A DNA stretch of 64,000 nucleotides from positions 248,001 to 312,000 of the forward strand of contig JAGYJI010000006.1 in NCBI GenBank assembly GCA_018402295.1. The letters are read 5' to 3'. This document shows, piece by piece, positions 16,399 through 26,058 of this stretch (within the stretch, counting starts at the first letter, position 1; each line of letters begins with the position of its first letter). The translations under genes and the position numbers were made by a program. Source of the stretch: Pontimonas sp. GTDB taxonomy: Bacteria > Actinomycetota > Actinomycetes > Actinomycetales > Microbacteriaceae. Below the pieces are notes generated by a model, which searched no databases, was not told the origin of the DNA, and saw nothing but the letters and a program-made list of their open reading frames with translations.

Positions 16399-16884
16399 TT
16401 AGTGACCGGGAAACGCGTCGATTCCCGCTTGAACAATCTTCTCTGCCTCTGCAACTGAGGCCCATCCTTCGGTCTTGACCCATTTGGCAGGCTCAAGGTC
16501 CTTGTAGTGCTCGAAGAAGTGCTCGATTTCTTTGCGCGTGTACTCGGGAATGTCGTTGACGTCCTGAATGTGGTCCCAGCGCGGGTCACCCGCGGGGACA
16601 CCGACAACTTTGGCGTCACTTCCGCCGTCATCGGTCATGTTGAAGACGCCGACAGGCCGAACAGTCACTCCCACCCCCGGAAAAAGGGGATATTCGGTAA
16701 GCAACAGGAGGTCGACTGGGTCGCCATCCAATCCCAGGGTGTTTTCGAAGAAGCCGTAGTCGGTGGGGTACACGAAGGTTGTGTAGAGCACACGATCCAG
16801 GAAGACCCGGCCGGTTGTGTGGTCTACCTCGTACTTGTTGCGGCTCCCGCGAGGGATTTCGATGATGGCGGGGTATTCGGCCAT
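16399..16884 (-). CDS. ppa: Inorganic pyrophosphatase (family I)
   Basis: A 161-residue soluble pyrophosphatase that hydrolyses pyrophosphate from biosynthetic reactions. It has [20 protein letters not shown] at the N-terminus and the metal-binding signature [14 protein letters not shown] near residues 54-67, followed by DEAKVVGVP-like [12 protein letters not shown]. The ATG at 16884 has AAAGGAG 8-9 bases upstream. The gene is convergent with the M23 peptidase gene, 4 bases apart, with a small GTCAC-TTA-GTGAC stem between them. Confidence 0.96.
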   Translation of the reverse strand: MAEYPAIIEIPRGSRNKYEVDHTTGRVFLDRVLYTTFVYPTDYGFFENTLGLDGDPVDLLLLTEYPLFPGVGVTVRPVGVFNMTDDGGSDAKVVGVPAGDPRWDHIQDVNDIPEYTRKEIEHFFEHYKDLEPAKWVKTEGWASVAEAEKIVQAGIDAFPGH

Positions 16885-16932
16885 GAAATGCAGCTCCTTT
16901 TAAGAGAAAGTTTCGTGAAGTAACCTTACCGG

Positions 16933-17949
16933 GTGGCCCAGACTACAAGCTCGGGAAGGCGACCCCGGTTGACCCCTGCCATGGCAGATGTTCGGCGGGC
17001 GGCCAGGGAGTGGGCCGGAAGCCTGGAGGCGATGCCTGGCCGGTCACTGTTTCTCGTGGGCCTGAGCGGCGGCGGTGATTCCCTTGCACTTGCCTGGGCG
17101 CTCTCCCATGAAGCCGGGCCTCTGGGTATCGAGGTGGGTGCTGTCATCGTGGATCACGGCCTCCAGCCAGGTGCCTCTGATGTTGCTCATCGCGCTGCGG
17201 TGGAGGCCGACAAGTTGGGACTGCAACCTGTTTTGGTGAAGTCCGTGACCGTGGAGGGCTCTGCCAACCTCGAAGACAACGCCCGTATTGCCCGGTATCG
17301 AGCTTTTACTGAGGCACTGCGGGAAACCGGTGCCCAGGGAGTTGTCCTCGCCCACTCTCTGGATGATCAAGCGGAGACCGTGCTTCTCGGGTTGACCAGG
17401 GGAAGCGGACCCAGTGGCCTCAAGGGCATGCCTGCGAAGGATGGAGCATTTCACCGTCCTTTCCTCGGGATTCAGCGGGCAACACTTCGCCAAGCCCTCG
17501 TGGATGCGGGCCTGGAGTGGTGGGAGGACCCGCACAACACCGACGAGCGTTTCACCAGGGTTCGAGTCCGCCAGCAGGTTTTGCCCGTGATGGAGAACGA
17601 ACTGGGGCCGGGAGTCGCGCAGGCGTTAGCGAGAACCGCGGAGCTTTTCCGCGCCGATTCGAGTGCTCTCGATGAGGAGGCCACCCAGTGGTTTACCGCG
17701 CACGCCCTCGTTGAGGGTGAGGGTCATGGTTCAGTCGAGGTCTCTGAGCTGGAGCAGGTGAGTGTGGCGTTGCAGACCAGGGTGCTTCGAATGTTGGTGG
17801 TGCGTGTGGGCGGTGGTGCTCCCACCTATGCTCACACACAGCAGATGCTGAGGCTGCTGGAGCACTGGAGGGGACAATCGGCCGTCGATGTTTCCGGCGC
17901 TAGTGTTGAGCGAGTGGACGGGCGAATTGTCGCCCGAAAGAGTACGTAG
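16933..17949 (+). CDS. tilS: tRNA(Ile)-lysidine synthetase
   Basis: Modifies C34 of tRNA-Ile(CAU) to lysidine so that it reads AUA; essential. The ATP-pyrophosphatase loop SGGGDSLALAWAL is near residues 45-57, and HSLDDQAETVLLGLTRGSGPSGL is the family signature. At 338 residues it is the shorter form with a reduced C-terminal tRNA-binding domain, usual in actinobacteria. It is divergent from ppa and leads the tilS-hpt-ftsH-fol operon. GTG 16933 is taken as the start; ATG 16981, just before the conserved part, is possible. Confidence 0.92.
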   Translation: MAQTTSSGRRPRLTPAMADVRRAAREWAGSLEAMPGRSLFLVGLSGGGDSLALAWALSHEAGPLGIEVGAVIVDHGLQPGASDVAHRAAVEADKLGLQPVLVKSVTVEGSANLEDNARIARYRAFTEALRETGAQGVVLAHSLDDQAETVLLGLTRGSGPSGLKGMPAKDGAFHRPFLGIQRATLRQALVDAGLEWWEDPHNTDERFTRVRVRQQVLPVMENELGPGVAQALARTAELFRADSSALDEEATQWFTAHALVEGEGHGSVEVSELEQVSVALQTRVLRMLVVRVGGGAPTYAHTQQMLRLLEHWRGQSAVDVSGASVERVDGRIVARKST

Positions 17950-17958
17950 GGCGGGGCC

Positions 17959-18516
17959 ATGGAATTCGAGGACATTAGCGCCGACATCGAATCAGTTGTT
18001 CTCACCAAAGAACAGATCGCCGAGGGCGTCGCGAGAATTGCCCGCGAGATTGAGCGGGACCACACCAATCACACGCCCCTGTTGATTGGTGTTCTCAAAG
18101 GTGCGGTCATGGTGATGGCGGATCTTGCCCGTGAACTGCGTATTCCGCTGGAAATCGACTGGATGGCGGTCTCCAGTTACGGGGCTTCCACAAAGTCCAG
18201 TGGTGTGGTGCGGATTGTGAAAGATCTCGAGATTTCTCTCGAAGGCCGCCACGTCATCATCGTCGAAGACATTGTGGATTCTGGGCTGACCCTGTCCTGG
18301 TTGCTGGAGAATTTCGCCAGCCGACAAGCGGCATCGGTTCGGGTTGCCGCGCTGCTGCGCAAGCCTGAGGCGATGAAGGTCGATGTGCCCATCGACTACC
18401 TGGGGTTTGATATCCCCAACGACTTTGTTGTCGGTTATGGCCTTGATTATGCGGAGTCGTATCGGAGCCTCAGCGGCGTGGGAGTGCTGAAGCCATCCGT
18501 CTACGGGGGCTCCTAG
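17959..18516 (+). CDS. hpt: Hypoxanthine phosphoribosyltransferase
   Basis: Purine salvage enzyme of 185 residues, making IMP or GMP from hypoxanthine or guanine and PRPP. The PRPP-binding motif VIIVEDIVDSGLTLSWLL is near residues 100-117 and the early PPi loop LIGVLKGAVMVMADL near 42-56; IPNDFVVGYGLDYAE is the C-terminal base-binding block. ATG 17959 follows tilS after 9 bases. The tilS-hpt-ftsH order is widely conserved in Gram-positive bacteria. Confidence 0.95.
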   Translation: MEFEDISADIESVVLTKEQIAEGVARIAREIERDHTNHTPLLIGVLKGAVMVMADLARELRIPLEIDWMAVSSYGASTKSSGVVRIVKDLEISLEGRHVIIVEDIVDSGLTLSWLLENFASRQAASVRVAALLRKPEAMKVDVPIDYLGFDIPNDFVVGYGLDYAESYRSLSGVGVLKPSVYGGS

Positions 18517-18614
18517 GACCCTTTGCCTCGGGCGAACACGTGGTTTTTCGTCCTCGCATCGCGCTAGCCTGATAGCTCCACTCCCGGTCCACTGAAAGGC
18601 ACCAGTCTTCCGTC

Positions 18615-20663
18615 ATGGCTCAGAAGAAAATCACCCTGAAATCACTGTTGAAGGGACCACTTCCCTACGTTGTGGTGGGGTCACTCATTGTGGTGATTGG
18701 TATTTCGCTGCTCACCGCGAGTGGTTTTCGACCGGTGAGCACCCAGGAGGGTCTTGAGCTCCTGAAGGACAACCAGGTCCGCTCGGTGACCATCATTGAT
18801 GGTGAGCAGCGCGTTGACATGGAACTGCGCTCCGGGTTGGGAGACCTGGGAACACAGGTGCAGTTCTACTACGTGGAGCCGCGCGGGGAAGAGATCATTC
18901 AGGCCGTTTCGAACTCCGATGTGGGGGAGTTCACCGATGAGGTTCCCCAGACCAACTGGTTTGTGTCCCTGTTGGGACTCATGCTGCCCTTTGTCATTAT
19001 TGGGTTGATTTTCTGGTTCTTGCTCTCCAGCATGCAGGGTGGTGGGTCACGCATTATGCAGTTTGGGAAGTCCCGAGCGAAGCTGGTGTCGAAAGAAACC
19101 CCCACCGTGACCTTCGAAGACGTCGCCGGTGCTGATGAGGCGATTGAGGAGCTCCACGAGATCAAGGAGTTCCTGAAGGACTCGGAGAAGTTTCTGAAGG
19201 TTGGTGCCCGAATCCCCAAGGGTGTGCTGCTCTATGGGCCTCCCGGAACGGGTAAGACCCTCCTCGCGCGCGCCGTTGCCGGTGAAGCCAATGTGCCGTT
19301 CTACTCGATTTCTGGCTCCGATTTCGTCGAAATGTTTGTCGGTGTGGGAGCCTCTCGTGTTCGAGACCTCTTTACCCAGGCCAAAGAGAACGCGCCAGCC
19401 ATCATCTTCGTTGATGAAATCGATGCTGTCGGTCGTCACCGTGGTGCCGGTATGGGGGGTGGCCACGATGAGCGCGAGCAAACCCTGAACCAGTTACTGG
19501 TCGAGATGGACGGTTTTGACCCGAAAACCAACGTGATTCTGATTGCGGCGACAAACCGCCCCGACATTTTGGACCCGGCCCTGTTACGTCCTGGACGATT
19601 TGATCGCCAGATCCAGGTGGACGCTCCCGACATGAAGGGTCGCCAGAAGATTCTGGAAGTTCACGCCCAGGGCAAGCCCATGGCCAAAGGGGTTGACCTG
19701 GCAGTTCTGGCCCGCAAAACACCCGGCTTTACCGGTGCTGACTTAGCCAACGTGCTCAATGAAGCGGCCTTGCTCACCGCGCGAGAAAACGCCACCCAAA
19801 TCACCAATGAGCTCCTGGATGAAGCGGTCGACCGGGGAATGGCTGGGCCGCAAAGACGCACCCGAGTGATGAGCGACAAGGAGCGACTGGTGACGGCGTA
19901 TCACGAGGGTGGTCACGCCCTGGCCGCTGCCGCGATGCGCAACACCGACCCGGTCACGAAGGTCACCATTCTTCCCCGGGGACGAGCACTGGGATACACG
20001 ATGGTGGTTCCCCTGGACGACAAGTATTCCGTCACCCGGAATGAACTTCTGGACCAGCTCGCCTATGCCATGGGTGGGCGTGTGGCCGAAGAAATCGTCT
20101 TTCACGATCCCACCACTGGCGCCTCCAACGATATTGAGAAAGCCACGGCCATTGCCCGGCGCATGGTGACGGAATTCGGGATGAGTACCGACATTGGTGC
20201 GGTCAAGCTGGGGCAAGCCAGCGGTGAGGTGTTCCTCGGTCGCGACATGGGGCACCAGCGGGATTACTCCGATGCCGTGGCGGAGGCCGTCGATACTGAG
20301 GTCCGCACAATCATCGACCATGCCCACACCGAGGCGTGGACAGTGTTGATGAACAACCGAGCCATCCTGGATCGCCTGGCCACGGAGTTGCTGGAAAAGG
20401 AAACACTCGACCACACCCAGCTGGCCACCATTTTTAAGGGTGTCAAGCAGCTTCCCGAACGTCCCGTATGGCGCTCCAGTGGTGACCGCCCACCCTCCAC
20501 GAAAGGTCCGGTGAAGGTCCCCCAGCGGAAGGCTGCCCCGGAGCCGAAGACTGCGAAGAAGAAGCCGGCCGCACCAAAACCCGCCGCACGGAAGCCAGCG
20601 GCAACACCACCAGCACCGAAGAAGCCCTCTACTCGGTCAACCCCTGAGCGTCCCCGTGGATAG
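18615..20663 (+). CDS. ftsH: ATP-dependent zinc metalloprotease FtsH
   Basis: Membrane-anchored AAA+ protease of 682 residues that degrades misfolded and regulatory membrane proteins. Two transmembrane segments lie at about 16-34 and 118-140. The Walker A GPPGTGKT is near residue 208, Walker [16 protein letters not shown] follows, and the zinc site HEGGH is near 428. The C-terminus is a long low-complexity Ala/Pro/Lys tail of about 60 residues. There is a 98-base gap after hpt with TAGCCT near 18565 as a possible internal promoter. The stop overlaps the folE start by 8 bases. Confidence 0.97.
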   Translation: MAQKKITLKSLLKGPLPYVVVGSLIVVIGISLLTASGFRPVSTQEGLELLKDNQVRSVTIIDGEQRVDMELRSGLGDLGTQVQFYYVEPRGEEIIQAVSNSDVGEFTDEVPQTNWFVSLLGLMLPFVIIGLIFWFLLSSMQGGGSRIMQFGKSRAKLVSKETPTVTFEDVAGADEAIEELHEIKEFLKDSEKFLKVGARIPKGVLLYGPPGTGKTLLARAVAGEANVPFYSISGSDFVEMFVGVGASRVRDLFTQAKENAPAIIFVDEIDAVGRHRGAGMGGGHDEREQTLNQLLVEMDGFDPKTNVILIAATNRPDILDPALLRPGRFDRQIQVDAPDMKGRQKILEVHAQGKPMAKGVDLAVLARKTPGFTGADLANVLNEAALLTARENATQITNELLDEAVDRGMAGPQRRTRVMSDKERLVTAYHEGGHALAAAAMRNTDPVTKVTILPRGRALGYTMVVPLDDKYSVTRNELLDQLAYAMGGRVAEEIVFHDPTTGASNDIEKATAIARRMVTEFGMSTDIGAVKLGQASGEVFLGRDMGHQRDYSDAVAEAVDTEVRTIIDHAHTEAWTVLMNNRAILDRLATELLEKETLDHTQLATIFKGVKQLPERPVWRSSGDRPPSTKGPVKVPQRKAAPEPKTAKKKPAAPKPAARKPAATPPAPKKPSTRSTPERPRG

Positions 20664-21231
20664 CGAGGCCATTAAGAAAGCTGTGGCGGACATCCTCGTG
20701 GCGGTGGGAGAGGACCCCACCCGAGACGGTCTGGTCACCACACCGGATCGGGTTGCGGAACTCTTCGGAGAACTGTATTCCGGCGTGGGAGTTGACCCGG
20801 TGAGCGTGCTGCGCGAAGCCACAGAGGTTCCTGCGGGAGAGTCTGAGAGAGGCGAGATGGTCGCGCTGCGCGATATCTCCTTTATTTCTCTGTGTGAACA
20901 CCACCTGTTGCCCTTCGAGGGTCACGCCAGTGTGGTCTATGAGCCAGCTTCCTCGATCGTGGGGCTTGGCACTCTGGCAACCCTGGTCGAGGTGACCGCG
21001 AAGAGACCCCAGCTTCAGGAGCGGGTGGGCGAAATGGTCGCTCAGGCTCTTGTGTCCTCCGGTGTTGCCACCGGCGCTCTCGTTCTGGTGTCTGCGGTGC
21101 ACGGATGTGTGGCCTATCGAGGACCCAAGCAACGCCTCACCACGGTGACCGTTGCCACCGAAGGGTCCTTCTCCCAGGAGAACAAGCGCCATGAAGCCCT
21201 TCTTCTTGCCGGAGGCGAGGACTGGGCGTGA
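20656..21231 (+). CDS. folE: GTP cyclohydrolase I
   Basis: First step of folate synthesis, GTP to dihydroneopterin triphosphate. The zinc/catalytic motif [12 protein letters not shown] is near residues 75-86, and [16 protein letters not shown] carries the second zinc cysteine. The length of 191 residues is normal. The GTG start lies inside the 3' end of ftsH, and the stop overlaps the folP start by 4 bases (GTGA), so expression is coupled along the cluster. Confidence 0.96.
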   Translation: MDSEAIKKAVADILVAVGEDPTRDGLVTTPDRVAELFGELYSGVGVDPVSVLREATEVPAGESERGEMVALRDISFISLCEHHLLPFEGHASVVYEPASSIVGLGTLATLVEVTAKRPQLQERVGEMVAQALVSSGVATGALVLVSAVHGCVAYRGPKQRLTTVTVATEGSFSQENKRHEALLLAGGEDWA

Positions 21232-22046
21232 GGAGTCCCCGCCGGCCTGAATTGTGGGGGGTGGTCAACGTCACTCCCGACTCCTTCAGCGATGGTGGTC
21301 TTTTTGTCAGCCCTGACACCGCGACCTCGCACGCACTCAAGATGGTGGAGCAAGGGGCCTCGGTTATTGATGTGGGCGGAGAGTCCACCAGACCGGGAGC
21401 CTCCAGGGTTTCACCCGAGGAAGAGAGTGCGCGCGTCATCCCGGTCGTGACGGCCTTGGCTAAAGCGGGGGTGGTGGTCAGTATTGACACCACGCGCGCA
21501 TCGACTGCTGCCGCCGCGGTCGATGCTGGTGCCCGCATCATCAATGACGTCTCCGGTGGGCTTGCTGACTCGGAAATGTTTGCCGTTGTTGCGGCGTGTG
21601 ATGCGGAGTATGTCCTCATGCACTGGCGCGGGCACAGCGACCAGATGGACTCACTGGCGACCTATGACGATGTCGTTGGCGAGGTGTCCGCTGAACTTCA
21701 TGCCCGAGTAAGCGCAGCAACCGAGGCCGGAATTGATACCTCCCGGATCATCGTGGACCCGGGCCTGGGATTCGCCAAGACACCGGCCCACAACTGGACT
21801 CTGCTGTCTCACCTCAGTGAGCTCGCCCCTGAGGGCCTGCGGATGATTGTGGGTGCCTCGAGGAAGCGGTTTCTGGGTGAGCTTCTGACGGGGAATCATG
21901 AACCGGCGGAGCGGGATGGAGCATCCGCGGCTCTGGGTGTCCTCTTGGCAGAGGCCGGGGTGTTTGCTCTTCGAGTGCACAACGTGGGCGCGCATCGGGA
22001 AGCTTTGGATGTCTGGCAGGCTTTCCACGAGGAGGGAGCATCGTGA
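21228..22046 (+). CDS. folP: Dihydropteroate synthase
   Basis: Condenses the pterin diphosphate with p-aminobenzoate; target of sulfonamides. A TIM-barrel of 272 residues with NVTPDSFSDGG near residues 10-20, DVGGESTRPGAS near 48-59, NDVSGG, and the substrate motif GASRKRFLG near 206-214. The GTG start overlaps the folE stop and the stop overlaps folB (GTGA). Confidence 0.96.
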   Translation: MRSPRRPELWGVVNVTPDSFSDGGLFVSPDTATSHALKMVEQGASVIDVGGESTRPGASRVSPEEESARVIPVVTALAKAGVVVSIDTTRASTAAAAVDAGARIINDVSGGLADSEMFAVVAACDAEYVLMHWRGHSDQMDSLATYDDVVGEVSAELHARVSAATEAGIDTSRIIVDPGLGFAKTPAHNWTLLSHLSELAPEGLRMIVGASRKRFLGELLTGNHEPAERDGASAALGVLLAEAGVFALRVHNVGAHREALDVWQAFHEEGAS

Positions 22047-22411
22047 AAGACCTGATCACCATTGAGGGCATCGAAGCCTTTGGGTACCACGGTGTGTTTC
22101 CTGAGGAGCGCCGAGAAGGTCAAACGTTTGTCGTTGATGTCGAGATCCACACGTCCCTGGGAGATGCTGCCCAGAGTGATGACGTTGCTCACACGGTTGA
22201 CTACGGTGTTGTGGCAGACAGGGTCGCCGAGATCATCCACGGAGAACCGGCCAACCTCCTCGAGACGGTCTGTGACCGTATTCTCACGATGGTGCTGACT
22301 TTGGAGCGGGTGGAGGCTGCGCGGGTGACGGTTCACAAGCCCCAGGCACCCATCCAGGTTCCGTTCTCCGATGTGTCCGTCAGCATGCACAGAGAGGCAG
22401 ACTCCCGATGA
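22043..22411 (+). CDS. folB: Dihydroneopterin aldolase
   Basis: Cleaves dihydroneopterin to 6-hydroxymethyl-dihydropterin. A protein of 122 residues with the family pattern GIEAFGYHGVFPEERREGQTF at the N-terminus (glutamate and lysine/arginine contacts) and VDYGVVADRVAEII in the middle. It overlaps folP at the start and folK at the stop by 4 bases each. Confidence 0.95.
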   Translation: MKDLITIEGIEAFGYHGVFPEERREGQTFVVDVEIHTSLGDAAQSDDVAHTVDYGVVADRVAEIIHGEPANLLETVCDRILTMVLTLERVEAARVTVHKPQAPIQVPFSDVSVSMHREADSR

Positions 22412-22906
22412 GCGAGGACACCTGGGTTTCCTGTGTTGTGGCACTGGGGACAAACCTCGGAGACCGTCAGGACATTGCTTTTCGAGCGCTTGCGGACATA
22501 GCGGCAACCGAGGGTTTCCGGGTCACGGGCTCCTCCTCACTGCACGAGACGGTGGCATGGGGGCCCGATGGCCCCAACCCGGAGGCTCCCAGCTATGTCA
22601 ACCAGGTGATTGCCCTGGAGAGTGGGTGGTCGGCTGAGAAAACACTTGAGCACCTCATGGGGATTGAGCGCCGCCACGGTCGCGAGCGAACAGGTGAGAA
22701 GTACGCGGACCGCACCCTGGATTTGGACTTGATTGTGTATGGCGATCGGGTGAGTGATGACCCGTTCGTGACCACCCCACACCCCCGGGCCCACGAACGC
22801 AGATTTGTCCTGGAACCCTGGAGTGAGCTTGATCCTGACTGCCGAGATTCCTGGCCGGGGCACCATCGCTGACCTGCTTGCCGGACTTCCCACCGATTCG
22901 TCATGA
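22408..22906 (+). CDS. folK: 6-hydroxymethyl-7,8-dihydropterin pyrophosphokinase (frameshifted near 3' end)
   Basis: Transfers pyrophosphate from ATP to the pterin before the FolP step. The body shows ALGTNLGDRQDIAFRAL near the N-terminus, ERRHGRERTGEKYADRTLDLDL (split here as ERRHGRERTGEKYADR and TLDLDLI) and the HPRAHERRFVLEP motif. As written the frame stops at 22872. Removing one base near 22840 gives DPDAEIPGRGTIADLLAG and a stop at 22904-22906, overlapping the next start as ATGA. This gives 165 residues, the family length, and restores the coupled overlap seen elsewhere in the operon, so the shift is probably a sequencing error. Confidence 0.9.
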
Positions 22907-23385
22907 GTCACACCTCGGGGTCAGCACTCCTGATCGGAACCCTGATCGGAGGAGTTCTCGGGTGGGCTGGACAGTGGTTGCTGGTTGTCTCGGGAAACCC
23001 AGCGCTTGTCCCCCCGGTCACCTGGGGTGCCGCTCTGGGAGCACTCGGAGCAGTCCTGCTGGCCTTAGCCTGGCCAATCAGGTCTCATGTGCGGGGAGTG
23101 GACAAGAAGCCCCCGGTGGATCCTTTCTACGCAACCAGGGTTGTCTTGCTCGCCAAAGCAGGGTCGCTGGCCGGGTCGGCCCTGACGGGCGTCGGGATTG
23201 GGTTTCTGATTTTCTTCGCCAGTCGCCCGGTGGTGTCCTCCGACGCTCTGTGGCCCAGCATCGTGGCGGTGGTGGGCGCCCTAGTGTTGATCGTGAGTGC
23301 GCTGATTGTTGAGCGCTGGTGCACGCTTCCCCCAGACTCTCCCGAGAGCGGGGGCGACGCGGTGCCTGAAGGAGAAATGTCGTGA
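22903..23385 (+). CDS. DUF3180-family membrane protein
   Basis: A 160-residue protein with four hydrophobic segments (about residues 8-28, 36-57, 86-112, 118-140). The block DPFYATRVVLLAKAGSLAGSALTGVGIGF matches DUF3180 (written here over more than one motif: DPFYATRVVLLAKA, then GSALTGVGIGF). In actinobacteria this family regularly follows folK. The function is unknown. It overlaps folK and the next gene by 4 bases, so it belongs to the operon. Confidence 0.83.
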   Translation: MSHTSGSALLIGTLIGGVLGWAGQWLLVVSGNPALVPPVTWGAALGALGAVLLALAWPIRSHVRGVDKKPPVDPFYATRVVLLAKAGSLAGSALTGVGIGFLIFFASRPVVSSDALWPSIVAVVGALVLIVSALIVERWCTLPPDSPESGGDAVPEGEMS

Positions 23386-23864
23386 CTGAGCAGGACACAG
23401 CGTGGCAATCGATCAGCCCGCGGTATCAGGTGGAAGCTCTCGTGCACACTCTCGGAGGCTCCCTCGTCCCCTTGGCGATGACCAGCGCTCCCTTGTGGAT
23501 TGGTGAGCCTGCTATTGCGTGGGTGTCCTGGTATGCGTTGGCGCTTGCCGTCACTGTTGTGGCGATAGTGGTGGGCTTCATACCTCGGAGGGTGCGGGCC
23601 TTTGGCTACGCGCTTCGCGCCGATGACTTAGTTTTCCGCCGAGGAATCTTTTTTCAACGCCAGGTTGCAGTCCCCTATGGGCGCTTGCAACTGGTGGATG
23701 TGACCAGAGGGCCACTCTCCCGTCTGCTGGGGCTCTCAGAGCTCAAACTTGTGACTGCTGCTGCCTCAACGGGGGTTACCATCCCAGGACTCTCGTTGCC
23801 TGTTGCGGAGGAGCTCCGGGACCGTTTGATCGCGGTGGCAGAGACCCGCCGGGCAGGCCTCTAG
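23382..23864 (+). CDS. PH domain-containing membrane protein (YdbS-like)
   Basis: A 160-residue protein with two hydrophobic segments (about 25-45 and 50-68) and one bacterial PH domain (bPH2/YdbS-like). The domain shows ADDLVFRRGIFFQRQVAVPYGRLQLVDV and GLSELKLVTAAAS with its usual G-LSRLLGL turn (LSRLLGLSELKL). In Bacillus the YdbS-YdbT pair helps against bacteriocin-like stress; by homology this pair may act at the membrane in the same way, but that is not established here. It is followed 2 bases later by a second PH protein. Confidence 0.83.
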   Translation: MTEQDTAWQSISPRYQVEALVHTLGGSLVPLAMTSAPLWIGEPAIAWVSWYALALAVTVVAIVVGFIPRRVRAFGYALRADDLVFRRGIFFQRQVAVPYGRLQLVDVTRGPLSRLLGLSELKLVTAAASTGVTIPGLSLPVAEELRDRLIAVAETRRAGL

Positions 23865-23866
23865 GG

Positions 23867-25354
23867 ATGCCCGCAGCTGTCTTGCGCAGTGCCGCAGACC
23901 TTCGCGGCGGCGAATGGTTTCGTTTGCACCCCCTCACGCCGGTGCTGCAGGGTGGGGTAGTCCTGCTGGGCCTGACGGGAGCTGGCTTAGCGGCACTCTG
24001 GGAGACGGTAATCCTGCGCGCGATTCTTGTTTTTGCCGGAGTTGAGGAGGACGACGAGGGGAGCGGTGTTGCGTTCCTGATTGCCGACTCCCTCCTGCTG
24101 GTTTTCCTGGGCGCCATTGTGGTGGTGGTCGTGTCTGCGCTGGTGTTTTGGTTCCAGTGGCGAGTCCACCTGGTTCGGATGGATGATGACGTTTTGGAGG
24201 TCAAGAAGGGTGTCATTGCGAAGTCTTCTCGGCGCGCCAGACGGGACCGCATCAACACGATTGGGGTGAGACGCCCCCTGGTTCCTCGGCTCCTAGGGCT
24301 TGCGAAGCTTGATATTCAAGCCGCGGGCAGCGACGCCAACGTAGTCCTCGCCTACCTCCCCTATAGCGTCGCCACGGCAGTGCGTCGGGAGATTTTGCAG
24401 ACCCCGAAAGCGACCGACGACGAGAGTGAACCCGACCCGCAGGTGGTCACCCGTGAGCTCGAAGTGTCCCTGTTTCGCTATCTGGCGTCCTTGGTGGTCA
24501 GTGTGGAAACAATTGTCTTCGCCGGAGGGCTGACCGTCGCTGTGATTGTGGCGCTGACTGCCGATGAACTTGCCGCATGGTTAGGGCCGATTGTGATTGC
24601 CTTCGGGTACGTCGCCTACCTCGCGGACCGTTTCTTCCGAGTAGGTAACTTCGTGATCGATTCGATTGAGGGAGATGTTCGAGTGTCGTTGGGCTTGCTT
24701 TCCACCAGTGTGGAGACCATTCCTCCCGCACGAATTCACGCCGTGCAAATATCTCAACCCTGGCCGTGGAAGATTCTGGGCTGGTGGAGGGTCGATGCGA
24801 ACCTCGCATCGTCCCCGGGGTCGGCAAACAAGAAAACCCCGGCGCACACCCTGTTGTTGCCTGTTGCCACCACGCAGGAAATGCTGCGCATGGTGGAGCT
24901 GTGTGTTCCGAGCCTCCGCGAGGGCACCTCGATGGCTCAGGTGATGACTCTCCTGCGCGCACCCCATTCGCACTGGGTGGCCGAAGGCCTCGAGGAGAGT
25001 TCTCTGGTGAGAGCCTCCCCCACAGCGCGCTTTCGGATTCCCTTCAGCGCCGGGGTCACGGGAAGTGCTGTCATGTCGGGAGTAGTCGCGCTTCGGTTTG
25101 GACGCTGGATCTCGAGGCTTTCCCTGGTGCCCCTGGCTCGCGTTCAAAGCTCCAGTGTGTCCCAGGGACCGTGGCATCGGGCCCTGGGTCTGTCCAGTTT
25201 TGCGCTGGAGAGTGTCGAGGGGCCGGTGTCCACGCGAGTTCTTGGCCTCTCCGCTGAGGACGCGAGAGGATGGTGGGACACTGTTCATGCGCTTACCGTG
25301 AGCGCCATTGGAGACACGACAACTAAGCGGCGCGGGCGAAGGACGAGGGCGTGA
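23867..25354 (+). CDS. PH domain-containing membrane protein with repeated domains (YdbT-like)
   Basis: A 495-residue protein with several membrane segments (about 25-48, 66-90, 205-250, and one near 385-400) between three bPH2 domains. The repeats are visible as DDVLEVKKGVIAKSSRRARRDRINTIGVR, GDVRVSLGLLSTSVETIPPARIHAVQI and LVPLARVQSSSVSQGPWHRALGLSSF, each shown here only in part. It forms a two-gene unit with the shorter PH protein, the same arrangement as YdbS-YdbT. The function is unknown; a role in membrane stress is inference from family. Confidence 0.8.
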   Translation: MPAAVLRSAADLRGGEWFRLHPLTPVLQGGVVLLGLTGAGLAALWETVILRAILVFAGVEEDDEGSGVAFLIADSLLLVFLGAIVVVVVSALVFWFQWRVHLVRMDDDVLEVKKGVIAKSSRRARRDRINTIGVRRPLVPRLLGLAKLDIQAAGSDANVVLAYLPYSVATAVRREILQTPKATDDESEPDPQVVTRELEVSLFRYLASLVVSVETIVFAGGLTVAVIVALTADELAAWLGPIVIAFGYVAYLADRFFRVGNFVIDSIEGDVRVSLGLLSTSVETIPPARIHAVQISQPWPWKILGWWRVDANLASSPGSANKKTPAHTLLLPVATTQEMLRMVELCVPSLREGTSMAQVMTLLRAPHSHWVAEGLEESSLVRASPTARFRIPFSAGVTGSAVMSGVVALRFGRWISRLSLVPLARVQSSSVSQGPWHRALGLSSFALESVEGPVSTRVLGLSAEDARGWWDTVHALTVSAIGDTTTKRRGRRTRA

Positions 25355-26058
25355 ATTCCACAAGGCTTGGGGTTGGAGTCATCGGAGCGGGTCGAGTGGG
25401 CCCACTTGTTGCCGCTGCACTCGCGCGCGCGGGTCACAGCGTGGTCGGAATCACCGCGCCCTCGGAGGGTGACACAGATCGGGTTGAGGCCATCCTGCCA
25501 GGCGTGGTCTATGCCGACCCTTTGCAGATTATCGAGCGAAGCGAACTCGTGGTGCTGGCGCTTCCCGACCAAGAATTACCCGGTTTCATCGAGGGCATCA
25601 GCCTTCAGAATGCGTGGAGTACCGGACAACTCGTGCTGCACACCTCCATCACCCATGGCCTCGGTGTTCTCGATAGTGCCCGGGCTCAGGGAGCAATACC
25701 GCTTGCTCTGCACCCGCTGATGGAGTTCACGGGGACGAGCATCGATCTCACCCGAATGTCGGGGGCCTGGTGTGTGATCAGTGCCCCCGCTGTTGCCGAA
25801 CCGATCGCCAGCGCGCTTGGGGTCGAGATGGGGATGGAGCCGCTCGTGGTGGCGGAAGACAAGAGACCCCAGGTGGCCTCCGCAATCGCGTTGGCGACAA
25901 GCTTTTCCCACACCACGATTCATGAGGCGGCCAGCCGCCTCAAAGCAGCAGGCATCGACAACCCCGGTGTGGTGATGCAACCGCTGGTGACCTCGAGTAT
26001 CGAAAACGCCCTCAGATTGTTCGCGGGAAATGAACGGGAACTCGGAGGAGCCGACTGA
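25351..26058 (+). CDS. Rossmann-like and DUF2520 domain oxidoreductase
   Basis: A 235-residue protein with an N-terminal nucleotide-binding motif GVIGAGRVGPLVAAALARAG (residues 7-26) and a C-terminal helical DUF2520 domain; HPLMEFTG is the conserved central block. It resembles NADP/F420-type reductases and 3-hydroxyisobutyrate or ketopantoate-reductase relatives. Its place directly before panC, sharing one base, suggests a role in pantothenate synthesis, which is inference. GTG 25351 overlaps the upstream stop. Confidence 0.84.
   Translation: MNSTRLGVGVIGAGRVGPLVAAALARAGHSVVGITAPSEGDTDRVEAILPGVVYADPLQIIERSELVVLALPDQELPGFIEGISLQNAWSTGQLVLHTSITHGLGVLDSARAQGAIPLALHPLMEFTGTSIDLTRMSGAWCVISAPAVAEPIASALGVEMGMEPLVVAEDKRPQVASAIALATSFSHTTIHEAASRLKAAGIDNPGVVMQPLVTSSIENALRLFAGNERELGGAD

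Noticed and set aside
16384..16412. Stem GTCAC-TTA-GTGAC between the M23 peptidase and ppa genes as a terminator
   Set aside because: Only 5 bp with a 3-base loop and no T-run on either strand.
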